A DNA stretch of 64,000 nucleotides from assembly GCF_015206815.1 (NCBI RefSeq), contig NZ_JADEXZ010000002.1, positions 124,001 to 188,000 on the forward strand, in the 5' to 3' direction. Positions 57,196-64,000 of this stretch are shown here, piece by piece. This DNA comes from Fortiea sp. LEGE XX443. GTDB lineage: Bacteria > Cyanobacteriota > Cyanobacteriia > Cyanobacteriales > Nostocaceae. Each line of letters starts with the position of its first letter. The first letter of the stretch is position 1. The translations under genes and the position numbers were made by a program. The notes under the pieces are model-generated. The model did no database searches and had not been told where the DNA came from. It saw nothing but the letters and a program-made list of their open reading frames with translations.

Positions 57196-57701
57196 TTATT
57201 TTGCTTATATTTGAGAAAGTTTTTTTATAGCTGCCTTTTACGCCCAAGTAATTTTTTATATATGTCTTTAGCTAGAGTAAATAATAAATCAATGTTAAAA
57301 CAAATTTTTTTTGTGTCAAACTTTACTACTTTGATCAAAGAAAGTCAAAACAATCATACTGCTATCTGCTGATGCAGAAGTAGAACGTTTTTTGACATTT
57401 CATGAAATAGCAGTTGTAGTATATTTTTCTTGATCACCTTAGCTTTAGTGCCAGATGTAAGTTTTAGAAAAAATTAAATTCATGGCAAATTTTTGCCCTG
57501 ATTCTGGCCTTAACGCGCTTACAGTGATGATATTTAGTTTTACTAACTATACATAACATATACTAGCAAAGATGTTAGGAAAGTAATCTGTAATTCTCAG
57601 TATTTATCCAAGATATTAAAAATTCTAAACCGTAATTGTCTTTTTTCACCATGTAGTATATATACAAACCCTATTTTTAGCATAGGCGAGGACAATAACG
57701 C
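57196..57701. other. Spacer between divergent efflux and lyase genes
   Basis: 506 bp, strongly AT-rich, shared by two divergent genes and so likely to hold both promoters. I see no operator-like palindrome worth naming. Confidence 0.4.
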
Positions 57702-58241
57702 GTGACATCACCGCTAAGACTGACTCAAACTGCCAAGGAAGCAGAAATTACAGAATTTTTCCGACAATCAGCCGGTCAGTGGCGATCGCAACGGCGCTAC
57801 TATACTCTCCCACAGGGAGAAACTAAGGAGATGGAGAGTCTGATCACTATTCGGTTTCTAGAAAGAGGATGCACTCAATTGTACGAACTGGCGCAATTGC
57901 ACAATTTGTCCGATGCAATTAGTTTGATCTGTGGTGCGGAAGTCCTTTGGACTAGTACTGATATACTAAAAAATAGGCAAGATTCTCAAGGTTCTACATT
58001 ATTTGGCGCATTAGGAAATATTTTGTACCGCGATCGCGGTTTTGCCACATCTAAGCCTGTCACCGCCGAGTATCATTTCCCTAATCCTCAAACTCTGTGT
58101 TTGCGAACTGAGTACAACGATTCAGTGTTTGAGGAAGAATTAAAGTTAATTGGTCATAAATATCGCACAAGACAAACCATCATCTCCCGCGCTGGAGAAC
58201 AGTTGATGATTGGTCAATATTTAGAAAAGAGAATTGACTAA
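57702..58241 (+). CDS. CpcS/CpeS-type phycobiliprotein lyase
   Basis: A 179-aa lyase of the CpeS/CpcS family (lipocalin-like fold), which attaches phycocyanobilin to a cysteine of phycobiliprotein beta (and allophycocyanin) subunits. Typical stretches are EITEFFRQSAGQWRSQRRYY near the start, MESLITIRFLE, and FHFPN-type PNPQTLCLRTEYND near 145-160. It starts with GTG at 57702. Whether it is CpcS, CpcU or CpeS cannot be told without the other paralogues. Confidence 0.9.
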   Translation: MTSPLRLTQTAKEAEITEFFRQSAGQWRSQRRYYTLPQGETKEMESLITIRFLERGCTQLYELAQLHNLSDAISLICGAEVLWTSTDILKNRQDSQGSTLFGALGNILYRDRGFATSKPVTAEYHFPNPQTLCLRTEYNDSVFEEELKLIGHKYRTRQTIISRAGEQLMIGQYLEKRID

Positions 58242-58627
58242 GTCATACGGGGAGCAACGCGATTTTGTGAAGTGAGGCAGGAGGCAGAGGGCAGGAGGCC
58301 GGAGGCCGGAGGTAAGAGACAGAAGGGTTTTAAGATTTAATCTTTTGAATGCTTGACACTGAAATTCCTTGAAACCTATCGACTTCTTCCAAAACAGGAG
58401 TAAAGGTCTTCGTATATAGACTATACAATCTCTGGCTTTTGTCAAATTTTCTGTTAAGAAAGATGTTTATAATGGATAGCTTAAAAAGGAGGCTTAGGGA
58501 GGATCGGTTTGACTTGTGTATACACGGTAGCTTTTTAGGGGGGATCTGAAACAGATTAAAACATTCACTGAACCGTATTGTTCTATATGTGTACAAAAAT
58601 CAGAAAATGAGATGTGAAAGATATATT
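58242..58627. other. Spacer with heptamer array and solo repeat arm
   Basis: 386 bp. It has a GGCAGGA/GGCAGAG/GGCCGGA array at 58276-58312 and, at about 58529-58550, CTTTTTAGGGGGGATCTGAA, the right arm of the palindromic repeat at 26626-26718. No gene. Confidence 0.6.
58276..58312. repeat. Heptamer tandem repeat
   Basis: About five GGCAGGA/GGCAGAG/GGCCGGA units. The same heptamer family fills the MITE arrays. Confidence 0.8.
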
Positions 58628-59554
58628 TTATGTAATATTATCTCCTGCTTGTTGATTAATAGTTAACCGTAAAACTGACAGTCCTAAAATTATTAAAAAT
58701 AATATCAGCCCAATTGTGCAGGCATAGCTAATTTCTAAGTTGCTAAAGGCTTGTTCGTATAAATAATAAACTATTGTTTTTGAACTATCGAGTGGGCCGC
58801 CTTGGGTCATAATATACACCTCCTCAAAAACTTTCGTTGCCGAAATAGCTGAAATCACGCCTACTAAAGCTAAATAAGGTTTCATTAAAGGTATGGTAAT
58901 ATCCCAATGTTTACGGATACCATCTGAGCCATCAATGGCTGCGGCTTCATACACATCACCGGGGATGGATTGTAATCCAGCTAAATAAATTACCATGTAG
59001 TAGCCTAATCCCTTCCAAATGGTGACGGCCATAACGCTGGCCAAAGAAATTGGTAAAATCCCTAAAATTTTGTCTGGACTTGTTAACCAAGGAATTCCTT
59101 CTGGAAAAATTCCCAAAGTTTTGAGCCATTGATTGAGTAAGCCATTTTCTGCATATAACCATTTCCAGGCTATACCAGCAACTACCATTGAGATGATTAC
59201 TGGTGTGTAATATGCGGCTCTAAACCAACTCACTCCCCGTAGTTTTTGATTGACTAAAATTGCCAATCCTAGGGGAGCAATAACCAAAATTGGGACTACA
59301 CCCACAAGATAAAAAAAGGTGTTTTCTAAAGTTTTCCAAAAAACTGCATCCTTCCACAGGCGAAGGAAGTTAGCAAAACCTATCCATTGTGGCGGTTGAG
59401 TAATATCTTCGTAGCTAGTAAAGCTGAGGTAAAAGGCTTGTAGCGCAGGCCAAAAAACAGTTAACCACAAGAGAATTAAGGCAGGTAGCAAAAATAAATA
59501 AGGAGTTAGTTTTTGGGGAAAAAGTAGCCAACTTTTAGATGTTAATTGTTTCAT
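58628..59554 (-). CDS. Sugar ABC transporter permease (MalF/UgpA type)
   Basis: A 308-aa inner-membrane protein with six helices and the EAA loop EAAAIDGSDGIRKHWDITIP (about 201-220), as in carbohydrate importers. A second permease, a binding protein and a MsmX-like ATPase would be expected but are absent here. It sits 25 bp downstream of a FecE-type ATPase gene on the same strand, an unusual partner. It may share a general sugar ATPase encoded elsewhere. Confidence 0.85.
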   Translation of the reverse strand: MKQLTSKSWLLFPQKLTPYLFLLPALILLWLTVFWPALQAFYLSFTSYEDITQPPQWIGFANFLRLWKDAVFWKTLENTFFYLVGVVPILVIAPLGLAILVNQKLRGVSWFRAAYYTPVIISMVVAGIAWKWLYAENGLLNQWLKTLGIFPEGIPWLTSPDKILGILPISLASVMAVTIWKGLGYYMVIYLAGLQSIPGDVYEAAAIDGSDGIRKHWDITIPLMKPYLALVGVISAISATKVFEEVYIMTQGGPLDSSKTIVYYLYEQAFSNLEISYACTIGLILFLIILGLSVLRLTINQQAGDNIT

Positions 59555-59579
59555 AGTTTTCTTGTAAACTTACACGATT

Positions 59580-60356
59580 TTACACAGCAGAAATGGCACA
59601 AACCTGTAAACCAACGGGTGTGTGAATAATCACAGCTTCTACGCCAAAAACTTGTGCGATCGCCTGCGGTGTTAGCACGTCTTCAGGTGTACCAATTCCC
59701 CAAAGTTGACCTTGTTTTAATAAGGCAATGCGAGAACTATATCGTGCAGCTAAATTTAATTCATGTAAAACTGTAACTATAGTTAATTCTTGCTGCTTAT
59801 TTAAATTTTTCAGCAGTTCTAATAATTGCAATTGATAGTTAATATCTAAATAAGTTGTCGGTTCATCTAATAATAAAACCTTTGGTTCTTGTGCCAACGC
59901 TAGAGCTAAAAACGCTCGTTGTCTCTCACCGCCTGATAGTTGTTCGACTAGGCGATCGCACTTATTTTCTAGTTGGGTTTTTTGAATTGCTGCATCAACT
60001 TTTTGCCAATCTTGCACTGTTAATTCCCATTGCCACCAAGGTTGATGAGGTGTACGTCCTAAACTCACTAACTGCCTAACACTTAAGCCAACTGGAACTG
60101 TTTGTTGTTGTGGTAATAGGGCTAATTTTTGGGCTATTACATTTGGTGGTTGAGCATGAATTGCTTTACCATCAAGTAATACTATTCCTTGTTGTGGTGC
60201 AAGTATCCGACTCAATAATTTGAGTAATGTAGATTTACCAGAACCATTAGCACCAACTAAACTCAACCACTCTCCAGTTTGCAAGGTGAGGTTAATATTT
60301 TGAACAATTGGTTCTGCGGTGTAACCGCCAGTAAGATTTTGCAGTTCTAGAGGCAT
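59580..60356 (-). CDS. ABC transporter ATPase (FecE/BtuD type)
   Basis: A 258-aa ATPase: Walker A GANGSGKST (about 34-42), signature LSGGERQR (about 139-146), Walker B VLLLDEPTTYLD (about 160-171) and an H-loop histidine in VLHELNLA. It belongs with the FecCD permease encoded 87 bp upstream and would energise uptake of siderophore-iron, haem or cobalamin. No substrate-binding protein is near. Confidence 0.9.
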   Translation of the reverse strand: MPLELQNLTGGYTAEPIVQNINLTLQTGEWLSLVGANGSGKSTLLKLLSRILAPQQGIVLLDGKAIHAQPPNVIAQKLALLPQQQTVPVGLSVRQLVSLGRTPHQPWWQWELTVQDWQKVDAAIQKTQLENKCDRLVEQLSGGERQRAFLALALAQEPKVLLLDEPTTYLDINYQLQLLELLKNLNKQQELTIVTVLHELNLAARYSSRIALLKQGQLWGIGTPEDVLTPQAIAQVFGVEAVIIHTPVGLQVCAISAV

Positions 60357-60443
60357 TTTCTATTAATTCGTAATGACGCTCGATGACTCGCTAACGCTGC
60401 GCTAACGTAATTCGTAATTCGTAATTAAGAAAGTTCGATGGTA

Positions 60444-61460
60444 TTAAGATTTACCCAATCCAGCAGAACGACGATACAACAACCAGATAAATAAAGGTGA
60501 ACCTAACAAAGCCGTAACGGAACCCACTGGTAGTTCTACGGCTCCCAATCTAGATAGTAAATCTGCAAAGGTGAGCAACCATGCACCCGCCAATGCTGAA
60601 AGTGGCAAAACAAAGCGGTGGTCTGTACCCACAAGCAGACGGACTCCGTGAGGTACGATCAAACCGACAAACCCAATTAAACCACTGATGCTGACTGCAC
60701 CTGCGGCTAATAAAGTAGCAACACCACCAATTAATAAGCGCGATCGCGTTAATGATACTCCCAAACCAACAGCTAAATCATCTCCCAAAGCCAGCACATT
60801 CACAGACCGCGCCAACACCCATCCACCAAGTAACGCCACAATGATATAAGGCCCAGCAGTGGTAACTTCTTTCCATCCCCGTGCATTTAAGCTTCCCACC
60901 AACCAACTCAAGGCGACTTGAATTTGACCATCTTCGGCGAGTAACAGCAATGTACTTTGGACTGCACCTAATAAAGAACTGACTGCTACCCCGCCTAAAA
61001 TTAACCGTTCAATGGAAATTCCTGACCCCGCACGACCAAGAAAAATCACCACGGCTGAGGTTAAAATTGCACCTATCCAAGCTGCAAAGGGAATTGCGAT
61101 GGGGAAGACTTGCCAGGTGATCATCAGAGTCACAATTAGTCCTGCACCTGCGGAAATTCCCAAAATAAAAGGGTCAGCAAGGCTGTTGCGTAACATTCCT
61201 TGCAGCAATGCGCCGGACATACCCAAAGCTGCACCAACAATCACAGCGGCGATAATCCGGGGAAGACGCAAATCCCAGATAATAGTTTGATTGGTGGAGT
61301 CACCTTGATGGAGAATGGCTTGCCACAATTGAGCAAAATTTAGAGGTACTGCTCCTTGAGAAAGGGAAAGCGCTAGGGTAATAATTAGCGCTGTACCAAT
61401 GAGCAGAACAGCCCAGAGTATTCGGTTTTTGGTAACAGCGGCTAGTGACAAGGTTTTCAT
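60444..61460 (-). CDS. FecCD-type ABC permease (siderophore/haem/B12)
   Basis: A 338-aa membrane protein of about nine to ten helices with the family landmarks LRLPRIIAAVIVGAALG (about 63-79), GALLQGMLRNSLADPFILG and IGFVGLIVPHGVR (near 265). It imports iron-siderophore, haem or vitamin B12 with the ATPase downstream. The first gene of the three-gene minus-strand group; no riboswitch-like leader is seen in the 100 bp upstream. Confidence 0.9.
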   Translation of the reverse strand: MKTLSLAAVTKNRILWAVLLIGTALIITLALSLSQGAVPLNFAQLWQAILHQGDSTNQTIIWDLRLPRIIAAVIVGAALGMSGALLQGMLRNSLADPFILGISAGAGLIVTLMITWQVFPIAIPFAAWIGAILTSAVVIFLGRAGSGISIERLILGGVAVSSLLGAVQSTLLLLAEDGQIQVALSWLVGSLNARGWKEVTTAGPYIIVALLGGWVLARSVNVLALGDDLAVGLGVSLTRSRLLIGGVATLLAAGAVSISGLIGFVGLIVPHGVRLLVGTDHRFVLPLSALAGAWLLTFADLLSRLGAVELPVGSVTALLGSPLFIWLLYRRSAGLGKS

Positions 61461-61569
61461 TAATAGAAGTTTATCTCTGGTGCGTAGACGCGTTGGCGGA
61501 GCTTCTCGTAGAGAAGTGGCTTGTCATAAGACATCGCTGTCATTCTACCTTATGCACAAAATTAAACTA

Positions 61570-62091
61570 CTATTTTGCATCTAACTGTTCTACTTCAGAC
61601 GAAGTGTTGCGTTGACTACGCTGTTTAATTTTTTGCTCTGCTTTTTCAAAGTCATTATTGGACGGAATACATGCTTTATACTGAGTATTTGCGTCAAGAT
61701 AATCTTTAAACAAAACCTCAAATTCTTTAATAAAATCGTCTTGCTGTATTAAGCCATCTGTATTTTTAGCTAAAAGAACTCCGGCTTTATGATAGATGTT
61801 TGCATATTTGTCTCCAGCACTTAAATGCAATTCTATATCTTTTTGATAATTAAAAAGTGTTTGAACTCCAGCTAATGAGGCTGAAATAATAGCTAAAAAC
61901 TTCACAGTAATTGGGGAATATTTAGGTATAACTAAATCAAGAAAAGGAGAAAAAATTATAATGTTTATTATTATAATTAATACACCTAAAAATCTATGTT
62001 GATACTGCTTTTGCTGAACAGCAAGGAAATGTGCGTTTTTAACAAGTCTAGAATTTTTTTCTAAGTCTTTTATTTCTTTTAAAATATTCAT
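61570..62091 (-). CDS. SLATT-domain two-helix membrane protein
   Basis: A 173-aa protein that resembles the SLATT family: an N-terminal helix, two close membrane helices (about 33-53 and 63-82), then LHLSAGDKYANIYHKAG and a long C-terminal helix with charged tail. SLATT proteins are proposed pore-type effectors linked to nucleotide-second-messenger defence systems, but many occur alone. No cyclase, SLOG or polymerase gene adjoins it here. The family assignment is by pattern; function unproved. Confidence 0.6.
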   Translation of the reverse strand: MNILKEIKDLEKNSRLVKNAHFLAVQQKQYQHRFLGVLIIIINIIIFSPFLDLVIPKYSPITVKFLAIISASLAGVQTLFNYQKDIELHLSAGDKYANIYHKAGVLLAKNTDGLIQQDDFIKEFEVLFKDYLDANTQYKACIPSNNDFEKAEQKIKQRSQRNTSSEVEQLDAK

Positions 62092-62203
62092 ATTTCTTAT
62101 ATTTCTGAAGTATAAAGAGTAATTTAATTAAAATGTCCAATAGGGATTACAGCCTTAGTGAAAGTATCGGTACGATTGCTCATTTCATTTATCCCCAATC
62201 ATA

Positions 62204-62237
62204 AAAGCCTCCAGATTTTGAGATATCGGGAGGCTTT
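62204..62237 (-). terminator. Terminator after opcA
   Basis: AAAGCCTCC (62204-62212) pairs perfectly with GGAGGCTTT (62229-62237); on the minus strand a TTTT run ends the second arm. It lies 30 bp after the opcA stop. Confidence 0.75.
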
Positions 62238-62267
62238 AGGCGAAAATTGTCTGACTTATCGACTAAT

Positions 62268-63638
62268 CTAACTCTTCACTCTCAATTTCAGTGTTTGAGC
62301 AATAAGTCCCAGGCTGTCTTCAAACAGCGTCTCACGTCCCCAGCGTTGTACCTGTTGACTCAGTAGCGCTTCCGCTTTTTGTTCTGAAAGTGAACTGACT
62401 TGTTGGAACAAACCAGCAGATTGAGCGCCACCGTGGGTTTCCATCCGCATACAACCACCAGTTTCCGAGCAAATTACTGTGCTACAGTCTGCTTTGGGAT
62501 TACTGGAACTTAGACGTAAGGCAATCAAGTCACCCATAATATCACCGACATCAGCAACCGGAACTCCGGCTAACTCGGCTTCTATTTGTTTTTGATCTTG
62601 AGCCACAAAGCGAATGCGGGTGAGGTCGTAATCGTTGCTTTCCTGTTGATAAGAAATTGGCATCCAATCTAAGCGACTAGCCAACCAACCCAAAAATAGC
62701 AGTGCTTGGGCAGGGTTGCCTTTTTCATAGTCAATTGTGACGCGGTCAATTTCCTTTAACGCCGTGCGACGATTGGGTGGGTCGTAAGCTTCAGCTGTCA
62801 ATTCTTGCCATGCTGATAAACGCCGCCAATTCAAGTCAGCTAAGGGTACGTTAGTTTCTACCAACTCGTGTAAGCTCAGTAAATCGCTTTCTGGCTCGTT
62901 AAAATTGCAAGAATCAACGATGACGTTGTTGCAAACTGCCGCCAGCCGCTTAAATAATATGTTGTTGGGGTCTGGAGTCGCTTTCCACCAAAGGAATTTT
63001 GGTAGACCACCAATTAATAATGCGGGAATCATGCCACCGATTCTTTCCAAAGCCGAGGCTGTACCGGAAAGGGTGATGTATTCGCAACAAACGAGGGTAC
63101 TAGAAGATTGCTTTTGGATAGGGCAGTAAGCCGAAACTTGGGCTTTTACACCTTCATCTTCACCTGCGATCGGACACAAGGCAATGATCCGGCAGGGATT
63201 ACGTAAAGCAATTTCATCAGCAATTCTGGGGCTGGTGACACTGACGTTATAAGAACCGTTACCATTTTCCGCAACGGCTCCATTACCTTGACGTTTGGCG
63301 TATTCTTCTCGCAATTTCGCTAAAGTTTCTGGTGTAGCAGTGCCGGTTTCTGGCAGTTCGTATTTTTGCTGTGCTAACCTTAGAGCTACGTCTGTCTGTG
63401 GCCCTAAAATCCCATCAATGGGGCCATTATAAAATCCCAGAGATGCTAATAGATACTGGGTTTCTTCTGGTTCGTAAACCACTAAGGTAAAGGTTGTGGC
63501 ACGAGTAGCAGCTGGTAGCGCACCATCTTCACCTGTAATACCGTAACTTTGCCAAATTTGATTCAGTTCCGCTTCGATTTCTGTGAGCGAAATGTCCTTA
63601 GGGGCTTGAAGTGAAAAAATTGTAGGAGCTTGGGTCAT
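62268..63638 (-). CDS. opcA: Glucose-6-phosphate dehydrogenase assembly protein OpcA
   Basis: A 456-aa OpcA, which activates or assembles G6P dehydrogenase and responds to thioredoxin. A peptidoglycan-binding-like module (about 57-110: YNGPIDGILGPQTDVALR) follows a short N-terminal segment, then a linker of Gly/Asn and the OpcA domain (about 130-456). Cys-rich segments (CPIAGED, YCPIQ, VCCEY, CSTVICSETGGC) give possible redox sites. It follows zwf on the same strand, 98 bp away, in the usual fbp-tal-zwf-opcA order. Confidence 0.9.
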   Translation of the reverse strand: MTQAPTIFSLQAPKDISLTEIEAELNQIWQSYGITGEDGALPAATRATTFTLVVYEPEETQYLLASLGFYNGPIDGILGPQTDVALRLAQQKYELPETGTATPETLAKLREEYAKRQGNGAVAENGNGSYNVSVTSPRIADEIALRNPCRIIALCPIAGEDEGVKAQVSAYCPIQKQSSSTLVCCEYITLSGTASALERIGGMIPALLIGGLPKFLWWKATPDPNNILFKRLAAVCNNVIVDSCNFNEPESDLLSLHELVETNVPLADLNWRRLSAWQELTAEAYDPPNRRTALKEIDRVTIDYEKGNPAQALLFLGWLASRLDWMPISYQQESNDYDLTRIRFVAQDQKQIEAELAGVPVADVGDIMGDLIALRLSSSNPKADCSTVICSETGGCMRMETHGGAQSAGLFQQVSSLSEQKAEALLSQQVQRWGRETLFEDSLGLIAQTLKLRVKS

Positions 63639-63644
63639 AGCTAT

Positions 63645-63704
63645 TGAAGTATGAAGTGTGAAGTATGAAGTGTGAAGTATGAAGTGTGAAGTATGAAGTA
63701 TGAA
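63645..63704. repeat. Heptamer array between zwf and opcA
   Basis: About eight alternating GAAGTAT and GAAGTGT heptamers, ending in the same TATGAAGT unit as the array at lexA. It fills most of the zwf-opcA spacer. Confidence 0.85.
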
Positions 63705-63736
63705 ATTTTATTTTTCATCCTTCAGCCTTCATACTT

Positions 63737-64000
63737 CTACAGTCTGCGCCAGCGACGGCCGTCTTGGTTAATCAACAATTCGGCTTCTGCGGGTTCCCAA
63801 GTCCCAGCTTCGTACTTGGGAATGGTGGCTGGATCTGTGGGCGCATCCCAAACGGAAAGAGCGGGAGTGACTATTTGCCAAGCTGCTTCCACTTCGTCAG
63901 CCCTGGTGAATAATGTTTGGTCGCCCATCATACAATCTAGGAAGAGGCGATCGTAGGCATCAGAAGTACCTGCAATGCCAAAGGAACCGTAGCTAAAGTC
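63737..64000 (-). CDS. zwf: Glucose-6-phosphate dehydrogenase, C-terminal part
   Basis: The open frame runs off the right edge, so only the last 87 codons are visible. It reads DFSYGSFG, then [19 protein letters not shown] and a C-terminus [15 protein letters not shown], which is the end of cyanobacterial Zwf. It catalyses entry into the oxidative pentose phosphate pathway, the dark and heterocyst source of NADPH. It is upstream of opcA. Confidence 0.92.
   Translation of the reverse strand, partial: DFSYGSFGIAGTSDAYDRLFLDCMMGDQTLFTRADEVEAAWQIVTPALSVWDAPTDPATIPKYEAGTWEPAEAELLINQDGRRWRRL

Noticed and set aside
58330-58596. Minus-strand 88-codon frame beside the bilin lyase gene
   Set aside because: It crosses repeat DNA (heptamer remnants and a solo MITE arm) and has no protein-like features.

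Overview
The window comes from the chromosome of a filamentous, heterocyst-type cyanobacterium (Nostocales, Nostoc/Anabaena-like). The signs are the very frequent HIP1 octamer GCGATCGC, the heptamer short tandem repeats typical of Nostoc intergenic DNA, and a set of photosynthetic or cyanobacterial genes: sqdB, ycf46, ycf35, ndhI, a CpcS/CpeS phycobilin lyase, a carotenoid oxygenase, and zwf-opcA. Base composition is about 40% GC and genes lie on both strands with generous spacers.

Layout. 0-5 kb: sulfolipid gene sqdB, a lipoprotein, then a ribbon-helix-helix protein in front of ycf46 and ycf35. 5-10.5 kb: an unknown helical protein facing a convergent block of a DndD-type ATPase, an overlapping 57-codon gene and a superfamily 2 helicase; this looks like part of a DNA phosphorothioation (Dnd) system without dndB/dndC/dndE in view. 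10.6-12.6 kb: lexA with its own LexA box, argF, tRNA-Thr(UGU). 12.9-20 kb: a membrane protein, a response regulator whose histidine kinase is reduced to a relic, an amino-acid permease, a lipoprotein methyltransferase, a carotenoid oxygenase and purH. 20-26.5 kb: cell-surface and exported proteins (beta-helix/SLH protein, RTX lipase, Tat-type PhoX protein). 27-32 kb: ndhI, a ROK glucokinase, comEC, a DUF4079 protein. 32.5-37.5 kb: a P450, an aminotransferase, a second response regulator and a NYN/LabA-like protein. 39-46.5 kb: a multidomain PAS/GAF/cyclase protein, a ketoacyl-ACP synthase and a lipid-linked sugar transfer set (SMR-like flippase subunit, GT2, GT39). 46.5-50.5 kb: a Tat multicopper oxidase, a complete IS1-family element, and an NB-ARC/WD40 gene cut short at the IS end. 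50.8-58 kb: an SLH lipoprotein, an RND efflux pair and the bilin lyase. 58.6-61.5 kb: a FecCD-type importer joined to an orphan sugar permease. 61.5-64 kb: a SLATT-domain protein, opcA, and the 3' end of zwf.

Mobile and repeat DNA is the most distinctive part. Three copies of one MITE (131, 159 and 208 bp) have matching ends, insert at TA, and differ mainly in the length of an internal heptamer array. One copy sits inside a deleted IS1 relative, and the pre-insertion coding sequence can be rebuilt from the flanks, which shows a TA target duplication. A roughly 300-bp spacer segment is bounded by two imperfect hairpins with a bulged T, as in IS200/IS605 ends. Heptamer arrays lie directly against lexA, between zwf and opcA, and beside the decayed kinase gene.
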